This document shows positions 1 to 8,599 of a stretch of DNA of 64,000 bases, in pieces. Within the stretch, counting starts at the first letter, position 1, and each line of letters starts with the position of its first letter. Source of the DNA: Salininema proteolyticum (GTDB lineage: Bacteria > Actinomycetota > Actinomycetes > Mycobacteriales > Micromonosporaceae); the NCBI RefSeq assembly GCF_042685645.1, contig NZ_JBHUNX010000001.1, positions 3,100,001 through 3,164,000 on the forward strand, in the 5' to 3' direction. The notes beneath the pieces are model-generated. The model had not been told where the DNA came from and did not search any database. It saw only the letters and a list, made by a program, of their open reading frames with translations. Position numbers and translations under genes: made by a program.

Positions 1-2
1 AC

Positions 3-164
3 GAGGGCACGGTGGTGCAGGCGCCGGACGACCAGGGGACGATAGTCTGCCCCAACCACTTCAGCGAGTTCACCATCGAAGGCGAGCTGCAGAAGGGACC
101 GGCCGACGCCGGCCTGGGAGTCGTGGAGATCGAGGTGGCCGACGACAAGATCTACCTCGCCTGA
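3..164 (+). CDS. C-terminal part of a small Rieske [2Fe-2S] protein (5' end outside window)
   Basis: The window opens inside a reading frame that ends at TGA 162-164 and encodes the last 53 residues of a protein. The motif CPNHFSEF matches the second cluster-binding box of Rieske proteins (C-x2-H followed by a small residue and Phe). It is followed by the usual G-x-L-x-x-GPA stretch and a short beta-rich end. The first box (C-x-H) lies outside the window. The length and ending fit the stand-alone secreted Rieske proteins common in actinomycetes rather than QcrA, which is present separately here. Electron transfer is the likely role; the partner is unknown. Confidence 0.7.
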   Translation, partial: EGTVVQAPDDQGTIVCPNHFSEFTIEGELQKGPADAGLGVVEIEVADDKIYLA

Positions 165-287
165 CCGCGAGGCCACCGCCCGGCGATCTGAACGAGCGGC
201 AGACCGGGAGAGAGGCGATCGCCGCCAGGCATTGCGAGCTGGGTGCGAGAGAACTCATCGACCGCCCGGCACCGGTCCGCCCCGCCC

Positions 288-2189
288 TCAGGCGTGGCGG
301 ACGGCGAGCTGCCCGAGGACCTCTACCGGATCCCCTATCCTGTCGTTCCCCGATTCCTTCTCCCGCACCGTGAAGGACCGACCGTCGTAGGTCGTGAAGG
401 TGACGTGGAGGTGCAACCGGAGTTTCATATCGGCGGAGACGATCTCCTCGTAGGGCAGCCAAACGGCGCCGTCCCTTTCCGCCAGCGCCCGCAAGGATCC
501 GGCCCTGTCCACCAGGATCCGCAGTTCCTCGTCGCCGCGCCCGAGCCCACGTGCGAAGGGCAGGAACAGCAGTCCCGTGGTGGCGACGAAGAGGTGCACG
601 TCCTTGCGGCCGAGCTTGGCCCGGTGCAGCCCGGCCACCAGCTCCGCTCGCTCCTTGGTGGCCTCGGCGGTCGTATCGCCCTCGGACGGAACGCCCTTGG
701 CGACGTCGACTCCCAGAGCCTCCAGGTACGGCCGTAGCGAAGCGGCCTCTCCACGGCCCGCGTCGAGGGCCACGGCGGCCAGCTCCTCGACCGGGAACGG
801 CTCTCCGTCCGCCCCCACCGCGTCGATACCGGCGTCCCACCGCAGCCGGTACCGCATGGCGCCGGATTCGCGGGCGGTCCTGGCGATGAGGGCCGCCGCC
901 CCCTCGTCCGGGAAATGGTGCGTGCGGAGATGGTCCAGGTACTCCTCGACCGCCAGGGGCCCTCTGGAGGAGGCTTCCTCCAGAGCGGTCAGGAAGTCGT
1001 CGAAGGTCGCGCCCTCCTTGCCGCCGGCTCGCGCCAGCGCCCGGTAGGCGCGGTCGGCGGCCTCGGCGGTCCGGCGGTCCATCGCCTCCGCCCCGGCCGT
1101 CTCCCAGTCCAGGGCGGAAGACTCGTCCCCCAGCCAGTCCCGCTCGACTTCGGCCCTCCGAACGGGGAAATCGTCGATGAGAGCGGTAGCGGGCCTCTCG
1201 TCCACGGCCCGTTCCCCATCGGGCAGCCCCGCCAGGACCGCGATACGGGTCAGCGTCGCCGGATGCGAATCGTGGCACCCGGTCCGCTGCTCCCGCATCC
1301 GCGACTCGTAGAAGGCGTCGATGGCCGTGGAACGCGCTTCGACCAGGAGGGGGAATCCGCTCAAGGGCTCCTTCGGACGGACGCCGGCGGCCATGGACCA
1401 GTGGAGGTAGTCGGACAGGAACACCTGCCACCCGGCGGAGTACGCCTCCATGTCGCGCAACGCGCTCCGCATGGCGCTCGACCCCGCGGCGACGGCGGCG
1501 ATCCGGTCGGCCTCCAGCTCCTGGGAACGGCGGATCGCGTTGGACACGGCCGAATAGAACAGCGCGTAGCCCTTGAACACCCACGTCGCTGGGTTGTACG
1601 GGCGGGAACGGAGCGCCCGGAGCAGGAGTCCGACGGCGTAGCCGCCCCGCATGTTGACCACGCCCAGGCGGGTGTGCGAGGCGGAGAAGTGGCCCAGTTC
1701 GTGGGCCAGCACCGCACGCAGCTGGGAAGCGTTGAGGCACAGGGCCAGCGGAAGCCCGATGGACAGGTGGCGCCTGCCCCCGAGGAGCCCGAGGGCCTTG
1801 GCCTCCTCGACGACCCCGGCGTTGAAGTCGGCGTCGAGCCGGATCTCGTCGGGCGGCCGGGTGTCGGCTTCCCGAGCGAGCTCCTCGACTTCCGCCCACA
1901 GTTCGGGAGCCTCCTCGCGGGTGACGGCGACGCCCTTCGGCGCGAAGGGCGGCACGCGCAGCGACCGCCAGAGGGCACCGGCGATGACCGCGACGAGAGC
2001 CGCGGCGGCGTACACGGCCTTAGTGGTCCCCAGACTCGACGAGTTCTGAAAGACGAGGTAGGCGAGGAGGCCGACGACCCCCGCCACGGCCAGGGCCACG
2101 ACGTAGAACCCGCACAGGAGCAGGAATCCGACCGTCGCACGCCCGGCGGCGGACCGCGCCGATTCCGAGGGAAGGCTCATGTCCGCCAT
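288..2189 (-). CDS. M48-family membrane metallopeptidase
   Basis: A 633-residue protein with two hydrophobic segments near residues 20-48 and 57-75, then a zinc-peptidase core. HELGH at about 163-167 is the HExxH zinc site and the Glu of the ELEAD stretch near 226 is the probable third ligand, as in M48 (HtpX/Ste24-like) peptidases. The C-terminal 300 residues match nothing I recognise and carry a hydrophobic beta-rich stretch. The start is uncertain: ATG 2189 or, three codons on, ATG 2180; neither has a strong Shine-Dalgarno. It follows the qcrB terminator and is probably transcribed alone. The substrate is unknown; quality control of membrane proteins is the family role. Confidence 0.75.
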   Translation of the reverse strand: MADMSLPSESARSAAGRATVGFLLLCGFYVVALAVAGVVGLLAYLVFQNSSSLGTTKAVYAAAALVAVIAGALWRSLRVPPFAPKGVAVTREEAPELWAEVEELAREADTRPPDEIRLDADFNAGVVEEAKALGLLGGRRHLSIGLPLALCLNASQLRAVLAHELGHFSASHTRLGVVNMRGGYAVGLLLRALRSRPYNPATWVFKGYALFYSAVSNAIRRSQELEADRIAAVAAGSSAMRSALRDMEAYSAGWQVFLSDYLHWSMAAGVRPKEPLSGFPLLVEARSTAIDAFYESRMREQRTGCHDSHPATLTRIAVLAGLPDGERAVDERPATALIDDFPVRRAEVERDWLGDESSALDWETAGAEAMDRRTAEAADRAYRALARAGGKEGATFDDFLTALEEASSRGPLAVEEYLDHLRTHHFPDEGAAALIARTARESGAMRYRLRWDAGIDAVGADGEPFPVEELAAVALDAGRGEAASLRPYLEALGVDVAKGVPSEGDTTAEATKERAELVAGLHRAKLGRKDVHLFVATTGLLFLPFARGLGRGDEELRILVDRAGSLRALAERDGAVWLPYEEIVSADMKLRLHLHVTFTTYDGRSFTVREKESGNDRIGDPVEVLGQLAVRHA

Positions 2190-2206
2190 CGTAGGCCACA
2201 ACGCGA

Positions 2207-2236
2207 AGAGGCCCGCGGGTCTCCCCGCGGGCCTCT
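2207..2236 (-). terminator. rho-independent terminator after qcrB
   Basis: A perfect 13-bp inverted repeat (arms 2207-2219 and 2224-2236, 4-base loop), very GC-rich, lies 13 bases after the qcrB stop codon. The T tract on the minus strand is weak (TCGCGTTG). It separates the qcr operon from the M48 gene. Confidence 0.75.
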
Positions 2237-2248
2237 CTCGTTGAGCGG

Positions 2249-3874
2249 TTACTTCTTGGGCTCGGAGCCGGACTCGATCTCTTCCTGATCGTCGCCGGCG
2301 ACCTCCCCGCGTCCCTTGCCGTCCTCGGACGGCTCGTCCTCGATCGGGCGGAAGAAGCCCTTGCGCGCCGGCTTGAGGGCGCCCAGGCGGTTCATCTTCT
2401 TCGGAACGGTCCAGCCGTTGTACTCCAGCTCGGTGTGGCCGTGCTCGTCCGGCTCGGCCAGCGGCTGGTGCACCTCGTAGAAGCGGCCGTCGGGGTCGCG
2501 CATCATGATGCCGGTCTCGACGCCGTGCGACAGGACCTCGCGGTCGTGCTGCTGCAGACCCAGGCAGATCCGGTAGGTGAGGTAGTAGAGGATCACCGGG
2601 ATCAGGACCAGGCCGATGCGGCCGAACCAGGTCATGGCGTTCAGCGAGATGTCGAACTTCTCGGCGAAGACGTCGTTGCCGCCGTTGAGCGTGCCGATCA
2701 CCCAGAAGCTGGAGACCATGACGCCCAGGCCGGTGCGGACGGGCATGTCGCGCGGACGCTGCAGCAGGTTGTGGTGGCCGCGGTCCTTGTTCATGCGGCG
2801 CTCGATCATCGGGTACAGCAGGGGCAGCATCACGAAGATGCCCATGCCCACCAGGAACGGCCAGAAGACCGCCGGCAGCACGAAGTAGAACTCGCCGATG
2901 CTGAACCGCAGTTCCCAGGCCGGGAAGATGCGGATGATGCCGTCCATGAACATGACGTAGAAGTCGGGCTGCGAACCGGAGGAGACCACGGAGGCCTCGT
3001 ACGGTCCGAACAGCCAGATCGGGTTGATCTGGAAGAGCCCGGCCATCAGCGCGATGACGCCGAAGACCATGACCGAGAAGCCGACCTGCTTCATCACGTA
3101 GTTGGGGAACATGCGGAAGCCGACCACGTTGTGCTCGGTCTTGCCCGGTCCCGGCCACTGGGTGTGCTTCTGCGCGAAGACGAGGCCCACGTGGAGGACG
3201 ATGAGGCCCAGCATGATCAGCGGCAGGATGAACACGTGCACGATGTAGAAGCGCGTGATGATCATCTCACCGGGGAAGGCGCCGTCGAACAGGGCGGCGG
3301 AGACCCACGGGCCGAGGAACGGGATGGACTCCATCATGCCCTCGGCGATGCGCAGACCGGTGCCCGACAGGCCGTCGTCCGGCAGCGAGTAGCCGGCGAA
3401 GCCCTCGGTGAAGCCCAGCCAGAACAGCAGGATGCCGATCATCCAGTTCGTCTCACGCGGCTTGCGGAACGCGCCGGTGAAGAAGATGCGCAGCATGTGC
3501 ACCAGGATCGACGCCATGAACAGCAGCGCGGCCCAGTGGTGCATCTGGCGGACGAACAGTCCGCCGCGCACGTCGAAGGAGAGGTCCAGTGCCGTCTTGT
3601 ACGCCTGGGACATCTCGATGCCCTGCAGCGGGACGTAGGAGCCGTCGTAGACGACGTGCGCCATGCTCGGCTCGAAGAACAGGGCGAGGAACGTTCCCGA
3701 CAGCAGCAGCATGATGAACGAGAACAGGGCGATCTCGCCGAGCAGGAACGACCAGTGGTCGGGGAAGACCTTGTTGAGGATGTGACGGGTCGGCTTGGCG
3801 AGCTGGAACCGGTCGTCCAGCTCCCCTCCGGCCTTCACCGAGAGCGCCTCGCGCTCGGGCTTCTTCGTCTTCAC
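2249..3874 (-). CDS. qcrB: Cytochrome bcc complex cytochrome b subunit
   Basis: The membrane subunit that oxidises menaquinol and passes electrons through two b haems. The 541-residue protein has the N-terminal four-helix haem-binding block, with RQMHHW and ILVHMLR in helices B and D supplying the axial His pairs (also YIVHVF and VLHVGL), a Qo-site SQPDFY stretch (equivalent to PEWY), and the long hydrophilic C-terminal tail of actinobacterial QcrB. The start is GTG 3872-3874 behind a clear GGAGGAG. It is the last gene of qcrC-qcrA-qcrB, 3 bases after the qcrA stop, and is followed by a strong hairpin. Acts in the cytoplasmic membrane in supercomplex with an aa3 oxidase. Confidence 0.96.
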   Translation of the reverse strand: MKTKKPEREALSVKAGGELDDRFQLAKPTRHILNKVFPDHWSFLLGEIALFSFIMLLLSGTFLALFFEPSMAHVVYDGSYVPLQGIEMSQAYKTALDLSFDVRGGLFVRQMHHWAALLFMASILVHMLRIFFTGAFRKPRETNWMIGILLFWLGFTEGFAGYSLPDDGLSGTGLRIAEGMMESIPFLGPWVSAALFDGAFPGEMIITRFYIVHVFILPLIMLGLIVLHVGLVFAQKHTQWPGPGKTEHNVVGFRMFPNYVMKQVGFSVMVFGVIALMAGLFQINPIWLFGPYEASVVSSGSQPDFYVMFMDGIIRIFPAWELRFSIGEFYFVLPAVFWPFLVGMGIFVMLPLLYPMIERRMNKDRGHHNLLQRPRDMPVRTGLGVMVSSFWVIGTLNGGNDVFAEKFDISLNAMTWFGRIGLVLIPVILYYLTYRICLGLQQHDREVLSHGVETGIMMRDPDGRFYEVHQPLAEPDEHGHTELEYNGWTVPKKMNRLGALKPARKGFFRPIEDEPSEDGKGRGEVAGDDQEEIESGSEPKK

Positions 3875-3877
3875 GGT

Positions 3878-5059
3878 TTACTCCTCCCACCCTTCGGGCA
3901 GGGACGGGCGGTTCCAGAACGCCGGTCCGGGCGGGACCAGGAAGTCACTGGTGGCGATGAGGTAGCCCTCTTCGTCGACCGCGATCGGGAGCATGGGCAG
4001 GTGGCGCGTCGCCGGGCCGAACACCGGGGCGGCGTTGTCGACCACGTCGAACTGCGACTGGTGGCACGGGCACAGCAGGCGCTGCGACTGCTGCTCGTAG
4101 AGGCTGGCGGGGCAGCCCACGTGCGTGCAGATCTTGGAGTAGGCGACGAAGTTGCCGAACATCGCCGGCATCTCCTTCTCTCCGTTGCCGGTCTCGACCT
4201 TCACCTGCTCGTACATCGGGTAGAGGTTCTCGCGCAGCTGCTCGGCGTCCTCCTCGCGGAGGTGGATGAGCAGAGTCGGGGCGAGGGCCTCCTTGTTGGA
4301 GGCTCCGTGCTCGTAACCGGGGTAGACGGTGATCTGTCCGCCGGTGGACACCATGTCGGGGCGCACGAGCTTGCCGTCGCGCATCATGAGGCGCACGTAC
4401 TTGCGGCCCTCGAAGTTTCCGGCGTCCTCGACGTGCTCGGGCTTGGAGGCCTCTTCGGGGTTCCAGCCGGTCACGGTCAGCATGTCGCCCGGGTCCTTGA
4501 TCAGGCCGCCGAGCGGCGCGATCGCGGCGACGCCCAGCGGGGCGGCGCCCACCAGGGCGGCCTTCTTGAGGAAGGGGCGGCGCTTGACGCCGATGTCGTC
4601 GACGATGGTGTCGACGGTGGCCTCGGCGATCTTGCGGTCCTCCGGGTCGGAGGGGCCGTCGTGGCGCTCCTGCACCAGCTCCTCGACCGGGAGCAGCTTC
4701 TTGGCCCACGTCAGGACGGCCAGCGCGAAGAACAGCAGGGCCAGTCCGAAGCAGACGCCGATGACGGTGGTGTAGGAGCGGGACGGGTCGCCCCAGCCGC
4801 CGGCGCCGTCGCCGTACTCCCACGGCCACCAGATGTAGGCGGCGAGGAAGGCCAGCGAGAACAGTCCGGCCAGGAGGAACAGGAAGCCGACGATGCGCTC
4901 CATGCGCTTCTCGTCCTTCGTCCCCGGCTTGGAGTAGCGCGGCTCGTAGTGCAGGATCTCGATGCCGTCGCGGCGGAGACCCTCGCGGAAGACGTCGAAC
5001 CGGCTGAGTTTCGGGTCGTTCAGGTCGACCCCGTCGTTCTTGGGCTCTTGGGCGGTCAC
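3878..5059 (-). CDS. qcrA: Cytochrome bcc complex Rieske iron-sulfur subunit
   Basis: A 393-residue Rieske protein of the actinobacterial type: three predicted membrane helices (about 55-80, 100-125 and 165-190) instead of one, a KRRPFLKK twin-arginine-like motif before the third helix, and a C-terminal Rieske fold with CTHVGC (311-316) and CPCH (330-333). It moves electrons from menaquinol to QcrC. The GTG start (5057-5059) overlaps the TGA of qcrC by four bases (GTGA), which suggests translational coupling. Confidence 0.96.
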   Translation of the reverse strand: MTAQEPKNDGVDLNDPKLSRFDVFREGLRRDGIEILHYEPRYSKPGTKDEKRMERIVGFLFLLAGLFSLAFLAAYIWWPWEYGDGAGGWGDPSRSYTTVIGVCFGLALLFFALAVLTWAKKLLPVEELVQERHDGPSDPEDRKIAEATVDTIVDDIGVKRRPFLKKAALVGAAPLGVAAIAPLGGLIKDPGDMLTVTGWNPEEASKPEHVEDAGNFEGRKYVRLMMRDGKLVRPDMVSTGGQITVYPGYEHGASNKEALAPTLLIHLREEDAEQLRENLYPMYEQVKVETGNGEKEMPAMFGNFVAYSKICTHVGCPASLYEQQSQRLLCPCHQSQFDVVDNAAPVFGPATRHLPMLPIAVDEEGYLIATSDFLVPPGPAFWNRPSLPEGWEE

Positions 5060-5880
5060 GATTTACCTGCAATCCACAGCGTAGCGATCATGAGCGAGGT
5101 GATGCCGACGAGGAAGACGGCCAGTCCCTCGGTGGAGGGGCCGAATCGGCCCAGGTTGAAGGCGCCGCCCGGGTCCTTGTCGTCCTGCACGATGTACTGG
5201 ACGTAGGCGATGATCTCGGCCTTCTGCTCCGGGGTCAGCTCGTTGTCGGCGAAGACGGGCATGTTCTGCGGGCCGGTCAGCATCGCCTGGTAGATCTCCT
5301 CGCCCGAGACGGTGCTCAGGTCCGGGGCGTGGGCGCCCGACGAGAGCGCGCCGCCGCCTCCGGCGTAGCCGTGGCAGGAGGAGCAGTTGACGCGGTACAG
5401 CTCGTTGCCGGCCGCGATGTCGGCGTTCTCGACCATGGAGTCGAGGTCTTCGGCCGTCTTGGATCCGCCGCCGATGTAGTCGATGTAGGCGGCGATCTGC
5501 GCGGCCTCCTCCTCGTTGAACATCGGGTCCTTGGCGGGCGCCTGGGCGCTCTGGTTCGCCATGGGCATGCGGCCGGTGTTCACCTGGAACTCGACCGAGC
5601 CCTCTCCGATGCCGATGAGGCTCGGGCCGCGGCCCTCGATGCCTTCGGCGTTGGCGCCGTGGCAGGAGATGCAGCTGGAGTCGTACAGCTCCTTGCCGGT
5701 CTCGACGTCGGCGGGCAGCGCCTCTTCGGACGCGCTCGATTCGTCTGTGCTTTCCTGGGCATAAAGACTCGGCGCGCCCACCGAGTAGATTGCGCCCACT
5801 ATGACCAACGCGCCGACAAAGCGGGAGATGGCACCTGCGCGCCTTCTCCAGCCAGGCCGCCGCTTCGCTGTTGCAGCCAC
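5056..5880 (-). CDS. qcrC: Cytochrome bcc complex dihaem cytochrome c subunit
   Basis: A 274-residue membrane-anchored dihaem cytochrome c. An arginine-rich N-terminus and a signal-anchor helix (about 20-40) precede two cytochrome c domains with CISCH (70-74) and CSSCH (166-170). A C-terminal helix near 250-270 anchors it. In actinobacteria this fused dihaem subunit replaces soluble cytochrome c and feeds the aa3 oxidase directly. The start is GTG 5878-5880 behind GGTGAGG. It is the first gene of the qcr run. Here ctaE lies upstream with about 310 bases between, so qcrC probably has its own promoter or leader. Confidence 0.96.
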   Translation of the reverse strand: MAATAKRRPGWRRRAGAISRFVGALVIVGAIYSVGAPSLYAQESTDESSASEEALPADVETGKELYDSSCISCHGANAEGIEGRGPSLIGIGEGSVEFQVNTGRMPMANQSAQAPAKDPMFNEEEAAQIAAYIDYIGGGSKTAEDLDSMVENADIAAGNELYRVNCSSCHGYAGGGGALSSGAHAPDLSTVSGEEIYQAMLTGPQNMPVFADNELTPEQKAEIIAYVQYIVQDDKDPGGAFNLGRFGPSTEGLAVFLVGITSLMIATLWIAGKS

Positions 5881-5907
5881 GTGATTGCCTCACCTTTATC
5901 TGTCAGT

Positions 5908-5930
5908 CCGACGAGCGGGATTCTCGTCGG
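5908..5930 (-). promoter_or_regulatory. Inverted repeat in the qcrC leader
   Basis: CCGACGAG (5908-5915) and CTCGTCGG (5923-5930) form a perfect 8-bp stem with a 7-base loop, ending 28 bases before the qcrC start. It could be an operator or an mRNA hairpin. There is no T tract, so termination is unlikely. Confidence 0.4.
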
Positions 5931-6190
5931 CGCTGCCGCCGGGTACCGGCAGCCGTCCGGAAACATTGTCCACGATCGTCTCTGTGACACCGCTGCGGGC
6001 ACCGGGCGGCGTGGACCATGCGTCTTGCCATTGTGCATCACGGCGGAGCCGTGACGGCTGGATTCAGTTGTCTGCGCCGCTTCGAGGTGCGGGGGACCTC
6101 CGCCGCGGCCGCTGCTGACGGGAGAGCGCCGGAGCGCTCGGGACCGGTCTCGCGCCCGTTGGACGCGCCCGTGCCCGAAGCCTGGAGACT
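5931..6190. other. Intergenic ctaE-qcrC, no gene seen
   Basis: No reading frame with a credible start and composition. A short GAGCGC/GCGCTC stem (6124-6129 and 6134-6139) lies 52 bases after the ctaE stop and could be a weak terminator; it lacks a T tract. Confidence 0.5.
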
Positions 6191-6808
6191 TTAGATCATC
6201 TCGAGGAAGTAGATCATGAAGAACAGGGCGATCCACACGAAGTCGACGAAGTGCCAGTAGTACGAGACCACGATGGACGCCGTCGCCTGGGCGGGAGTGA
6301 AGCGGCCCATGATCGTGCGGATGAGGAAGTACACGAAGGCGACGAGGCCGCCGATGACGTGCAGGCCGTGGAAGCCGGTGGTCAGATAGAACATCGACCA
6401 GTAGCCGTCGGCGGAGATCGTGAAGCCCTCGTTGATGAGGTTGCGGTATTCGTTGGCCTGCCCCAGAACGAAGACGAGGCCCATGACGAACGTGATGGTG
6501 TACCAGAGGCGGAGCTTGTAGACGTCTCCCCTCTCGGCCGCGAACACGCCCATCTGGCACGTCACCGAGGACAGCACCAGGATGACGGTGAACGGCAGCG
6601 CGTACGCCACGTCCAGGTGCTCCGATCCGGTCTCCCACAGTTCTGGAGCCGCGGCGCGGATCGAGAAGAACATGGCGAAGAGCCCGGCGAAGAACATCAG
6701 TTCAGAGCTAAGCCAGACGATGGTGCCGACGCTGACGACGTTGGGCCTTGTCAGCGAATGTATGCGGCCGGGGTCGATTGTTGCTTCAGCGGAAGTCACG
6801 GTACTCAT
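6191..6808 (-). CDS. ctaE: Cytochrome c oxidase (aa3) subunit III
   Basis: A 205-residue five-helix CtaE of the short actinobacterial form. Recognisable family segments are the N-terminal VVWLSSELMFF-like helix, QANEYRNL, and the C-terminal TTGFHGLHVIGG and SYYWHFVDFVWI blocks. Subunit III stabilises subunits I and II of the terminal oxidase, which are not in this window. The start is ATG 6806-6808. Placement just upstream of qcrCAB is the standard actinomycete arrangement. Confidence 0.96.
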   Translation of the reverse strand: MSTVTSAEATIDPGRIHSLTRPNVVSVGTIVWLSSELMFFAGLFAMFFSIRAAAPELWETGSEHLDVAYALPFTVILVLSSVTCQMGVFAAERGDVYKLRLWYTITFVMGLVFVLGQANEYRNLINEGFTISADGYWSMFYLTTGFHGLHVIGGLVAFVYFLIRTIMGRFTPAQATASIVVSYYWHFVDFVWIALFFMIYFLEMI

Positions 6809-6901
6809 TATTACGGTCCGCCCCCGGTCATTTGTGCAGGGGTCGGATTTTTGCGCGTGTCGCTACCCGATCGTAGGAGTCACACCCGTCTATCTTGTGC
6901 A

Positions 6902-6917
6902 GGTCACGGGCGTGACC
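6902..6917. promoter_or_regulatory. 16-bp palindrome between ctaE and the receiver-like gene
   Basis: GGTCACG-GG-CGTGACC is a perfect 7+7 palindrome with a 2-base centre, about midway between the divergent starts of ctaE and the gene at 6998. TTGTGCAGG occurs twice nearby (6832-6840 and 6895-6903, the second running into the palindrome). It looks like a transcription-factor operator. The factor is unknown. Confidence 0.45.
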
Positions 6918-6997
6918 ACGGCTTCGGCACCGCTCCGGACACATCGACGAACCGTAACGCGACGCCCGGAGCCTCCTCCGAATGTGGCAGGATTAAT

Positions 6998-7396
6998 ATG
7001 CAGTCTGTGAGTACCTCAGTGAAAGAATTCTCCGTCCTGGTCTACAGCCACCGGGATTCCGTCATCGAGCAGATCCGCTCGGCCATCGGAACGCACCCCG
7101 CCGAGGACGTGTCCCTCGAGTACTACAGCGCCACCGACTACGACGATATCGTTGCCGCCCTGGACAAATACTCCATCGACCTGGTGATCTTCGACGGCGA
7201 GGCCCAGCCCATGGGGGGCCTGGGCGCGGTGCGGCAGATGCGCGACGAGACCGAGCGGCCGCCCAAGAGCGCGGTGGTCGTGGCCCGCGACGCCGACCAG
7301 TGGCTGGGAGCCTGGTCCGGCGCCGACGCGGTGCTGACCCACCCGCTCGACCCCATCGGGACCGCCCGGAGGATCACCGACCTTCTGCTCTCCTAA
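6998..7396 (+). CDS. Receiver-like (CheY-fold) small protein
   Basis: A 132-residue protein with alternating beta/alpha pattern of a response-regulator receiver and no output domain. The segment SIDLVIFDGEAQPMGG matches the phospho-acceptor strand and loop, with Asp of IFDG in the acceptor position. The N-terminal acidic pair and the conserved C-terminal Lys are not evident (ADAVLTHPLD replaces the Lys loop), so phosphorylation is doubtful. Start ATG 6998 behind a weak AGGAT; GTG codons at 7007 and 7019 are alternatives. It is divergent from ctaE and lies upstream of trpD. Confidence 0.7.
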   Translation: MQSVSTSVKEFSVLVYSHRDSVIEQIRSAIGTHPAEDVSLEYYSATDYDDIVAALDKYSIDLVIFDGEAQPMGGLGAVRQMRDETERPPKSAVVVARDADQWLGAWSGADAVLTHPLDPIGTARRITDLLLS

Positions 7397-7450
7397 GATG
7401 TTACCGAATCGTTATCACATCTCCCAGTCCGTGAGCACGCCGCGTCGTCA

Positions 7451-7509
7451 CTCCTTGCGATGAGGTCGCCACCGTAAGATAGGCGGTGGACGCTTTTCAT
7501 CGCAAGGAG
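7451..7509 (+). promoter_or_regulatory. Hairpin that would cover the trpD ribosome-binding site
   Basis: A perfect 13-bp inverted repeat: arm 7451-7463 (CTCCTTGCGATGA) and arm 7497-7509. The right arm contains AAGGAG of the trpD Shine-Dalgarno (AAGGAGG, 7504-7510). An inner 6-bp stem CCACCG/CGGTGG (7469-7474 and 7484-7489) caps the structure. In an mRNA starting upstream of 7451 the ribosome site would be paired. TAAGAT at 7475-7480 could instead be a -10 box, in which case only the right arm is transcribed. Which holds cannot be told from sequence. Confidence 0.5.
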
Positions 7510-7516
7510 GACCACC

Positions 7517-8578
7517 ATGACCGGTAGCACCTGGCAGGAAGTCCTCTCCCACCTCGCCGCGGGAGAGGACCTAGAGTCGACCGCGGCCGACTGGGCGATG
7601 CGCGAGATCATCACCGGACAGGCCACCGAGGCCCAGCTCTCGGCCTTCGCCGTCCTGCTGCGCGCCAAGGGCGAGACGCTCACGGAGCTGCGCTCCATAG
7701 CCGACCGCATGTACCTGGAGTCCACCCCGCTGGACCTCGACCTGCGCACCTTCGTCGACATCGTGGGCACCGGCGGGGACGGCTCGCACTCGGTGAACAT
7801 CTCCACCATGGCCGCCCTCGTGACCGCCGCCGCCGGCGTGCCGGTCGTCAAGCACGGCAACCGGGCCGCGTCCTCCAAGTGCGGGTCGGCCGACCTGCTG
7901 GAGGCGCTCGGCATCGAGCTGGAGGGCGACGCCCGCTCCGTGCGGGCCGCCGCCGAGGAGCTCGACATCGCCTTCTGCTTCGCCCGGTCGTTCCACCCGG
8001 GCATGCGCCACGCCGGGCCGGCGCGGGCCGCGATCAAGATCCCCACCGTCTTCAACCTGCTGGGGCCGTTGACGAACCCGGCGCGCCCGCCGGCCGGGCT
8101 CATCGGCTGCGCGGACGAGTCCAAGGCGCCGCTGATGGCCGGGGTCTTCGCCGAGCGCAAGGCCACCGCGGTCGTGGCGCGCGGACAGGACGGGCTCGAC
8201 GAGGTCTCCACCGGAGCGCCGACCGACATCTGGCTGACCACCGCCCAGGGCGAGGTCGTCACGGCCGTCATCGACTCCCGCGAGTTCGGGATCGACCGCT
8301 CCGCCCCCGGGGCGCTGCGCGGGGGCGACGCCGAGTTCAACGCCCGGGTGGCCCGGTCCCTCTTCTCCGGCGAGCGCGGCCCGGTGCGGGACGCCGTCCT
8401 GCTCAACGCGGCCGTCGCGATCGCCGCCGCCGCGTCCCACGACTCGGGCGCCGACCTCTCGGACGACTCCGTTCGCCACGAGGCGGTCTCGGTGGGCCTG
8501 CAGAGGGCCGCCGGCGCGGTCGACTCGGGTTCGGCCGCCGACCTGGTGGACCGCTGGGCGGCGTTCACCGGGGCCTGA
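7517..8578 (+). CDS. trpD: Anthranilate phosphoribosyltransferase
   Basis: Transfers the phosphoribosyl group of PRPP to anthranilate, the second step of tryptophan synthesis, in the cytoplasm. The 353-residue protein carries the PRPP-binding GTGGDG (84-89), the KHGNRAASS anthranilate/phosphate loop (112-120) and an N-terminal helical domain, all at normal family positions. Start ATG 7517 has a strong AAGGAGG. It stands alone, as often seen in actinomycetes where trpD sits next to the ctaE-qcr genes, and converges on smc with a 21-base gap. Confidence 0.96.
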   Translation: MTGSTWQEVLSHLAAGEDLESTAADWAMREIITGQATEAQLSAFAVLLRAKGETLTELRSIADRMYLESTPLDLDLRTFVDIVGTGGDGSHSVNISTMAALVTAAAGVPVVKHGNRAASSKCGSADLLEALGIELEGDARSVRAAAEELDIAFCFARSFHPGMRHAGPARAAIKIPTVFNLLGPLTNPARPPAGLIGCADESKAPLMAGVFAERKATAVVARGQDGLDEVSTGAPTDIWLTTAQGEVVTAVIDSREFGIDRSAPGALRGGDAEFNARVARSLFSGERGPVRDAVLLNAAVAIAAAASHDSGADLSDDSVRHEAVSVGLQRAAGAVDSGSAADLVDRWAAFTGA

Positions 8579-8599
8579 TGCGGCGTCTGCCGCGCCGGG

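Noticed and set aside
2435..5206. Plus-strand 923-codon frame opposite qcrB and qcrA
   Set aside because: It is a shadow of qcrB and qcrA in high-GC DNA; the protein is a low-complexity His/Val/Asp/Glu mix and no ribosome site is present.
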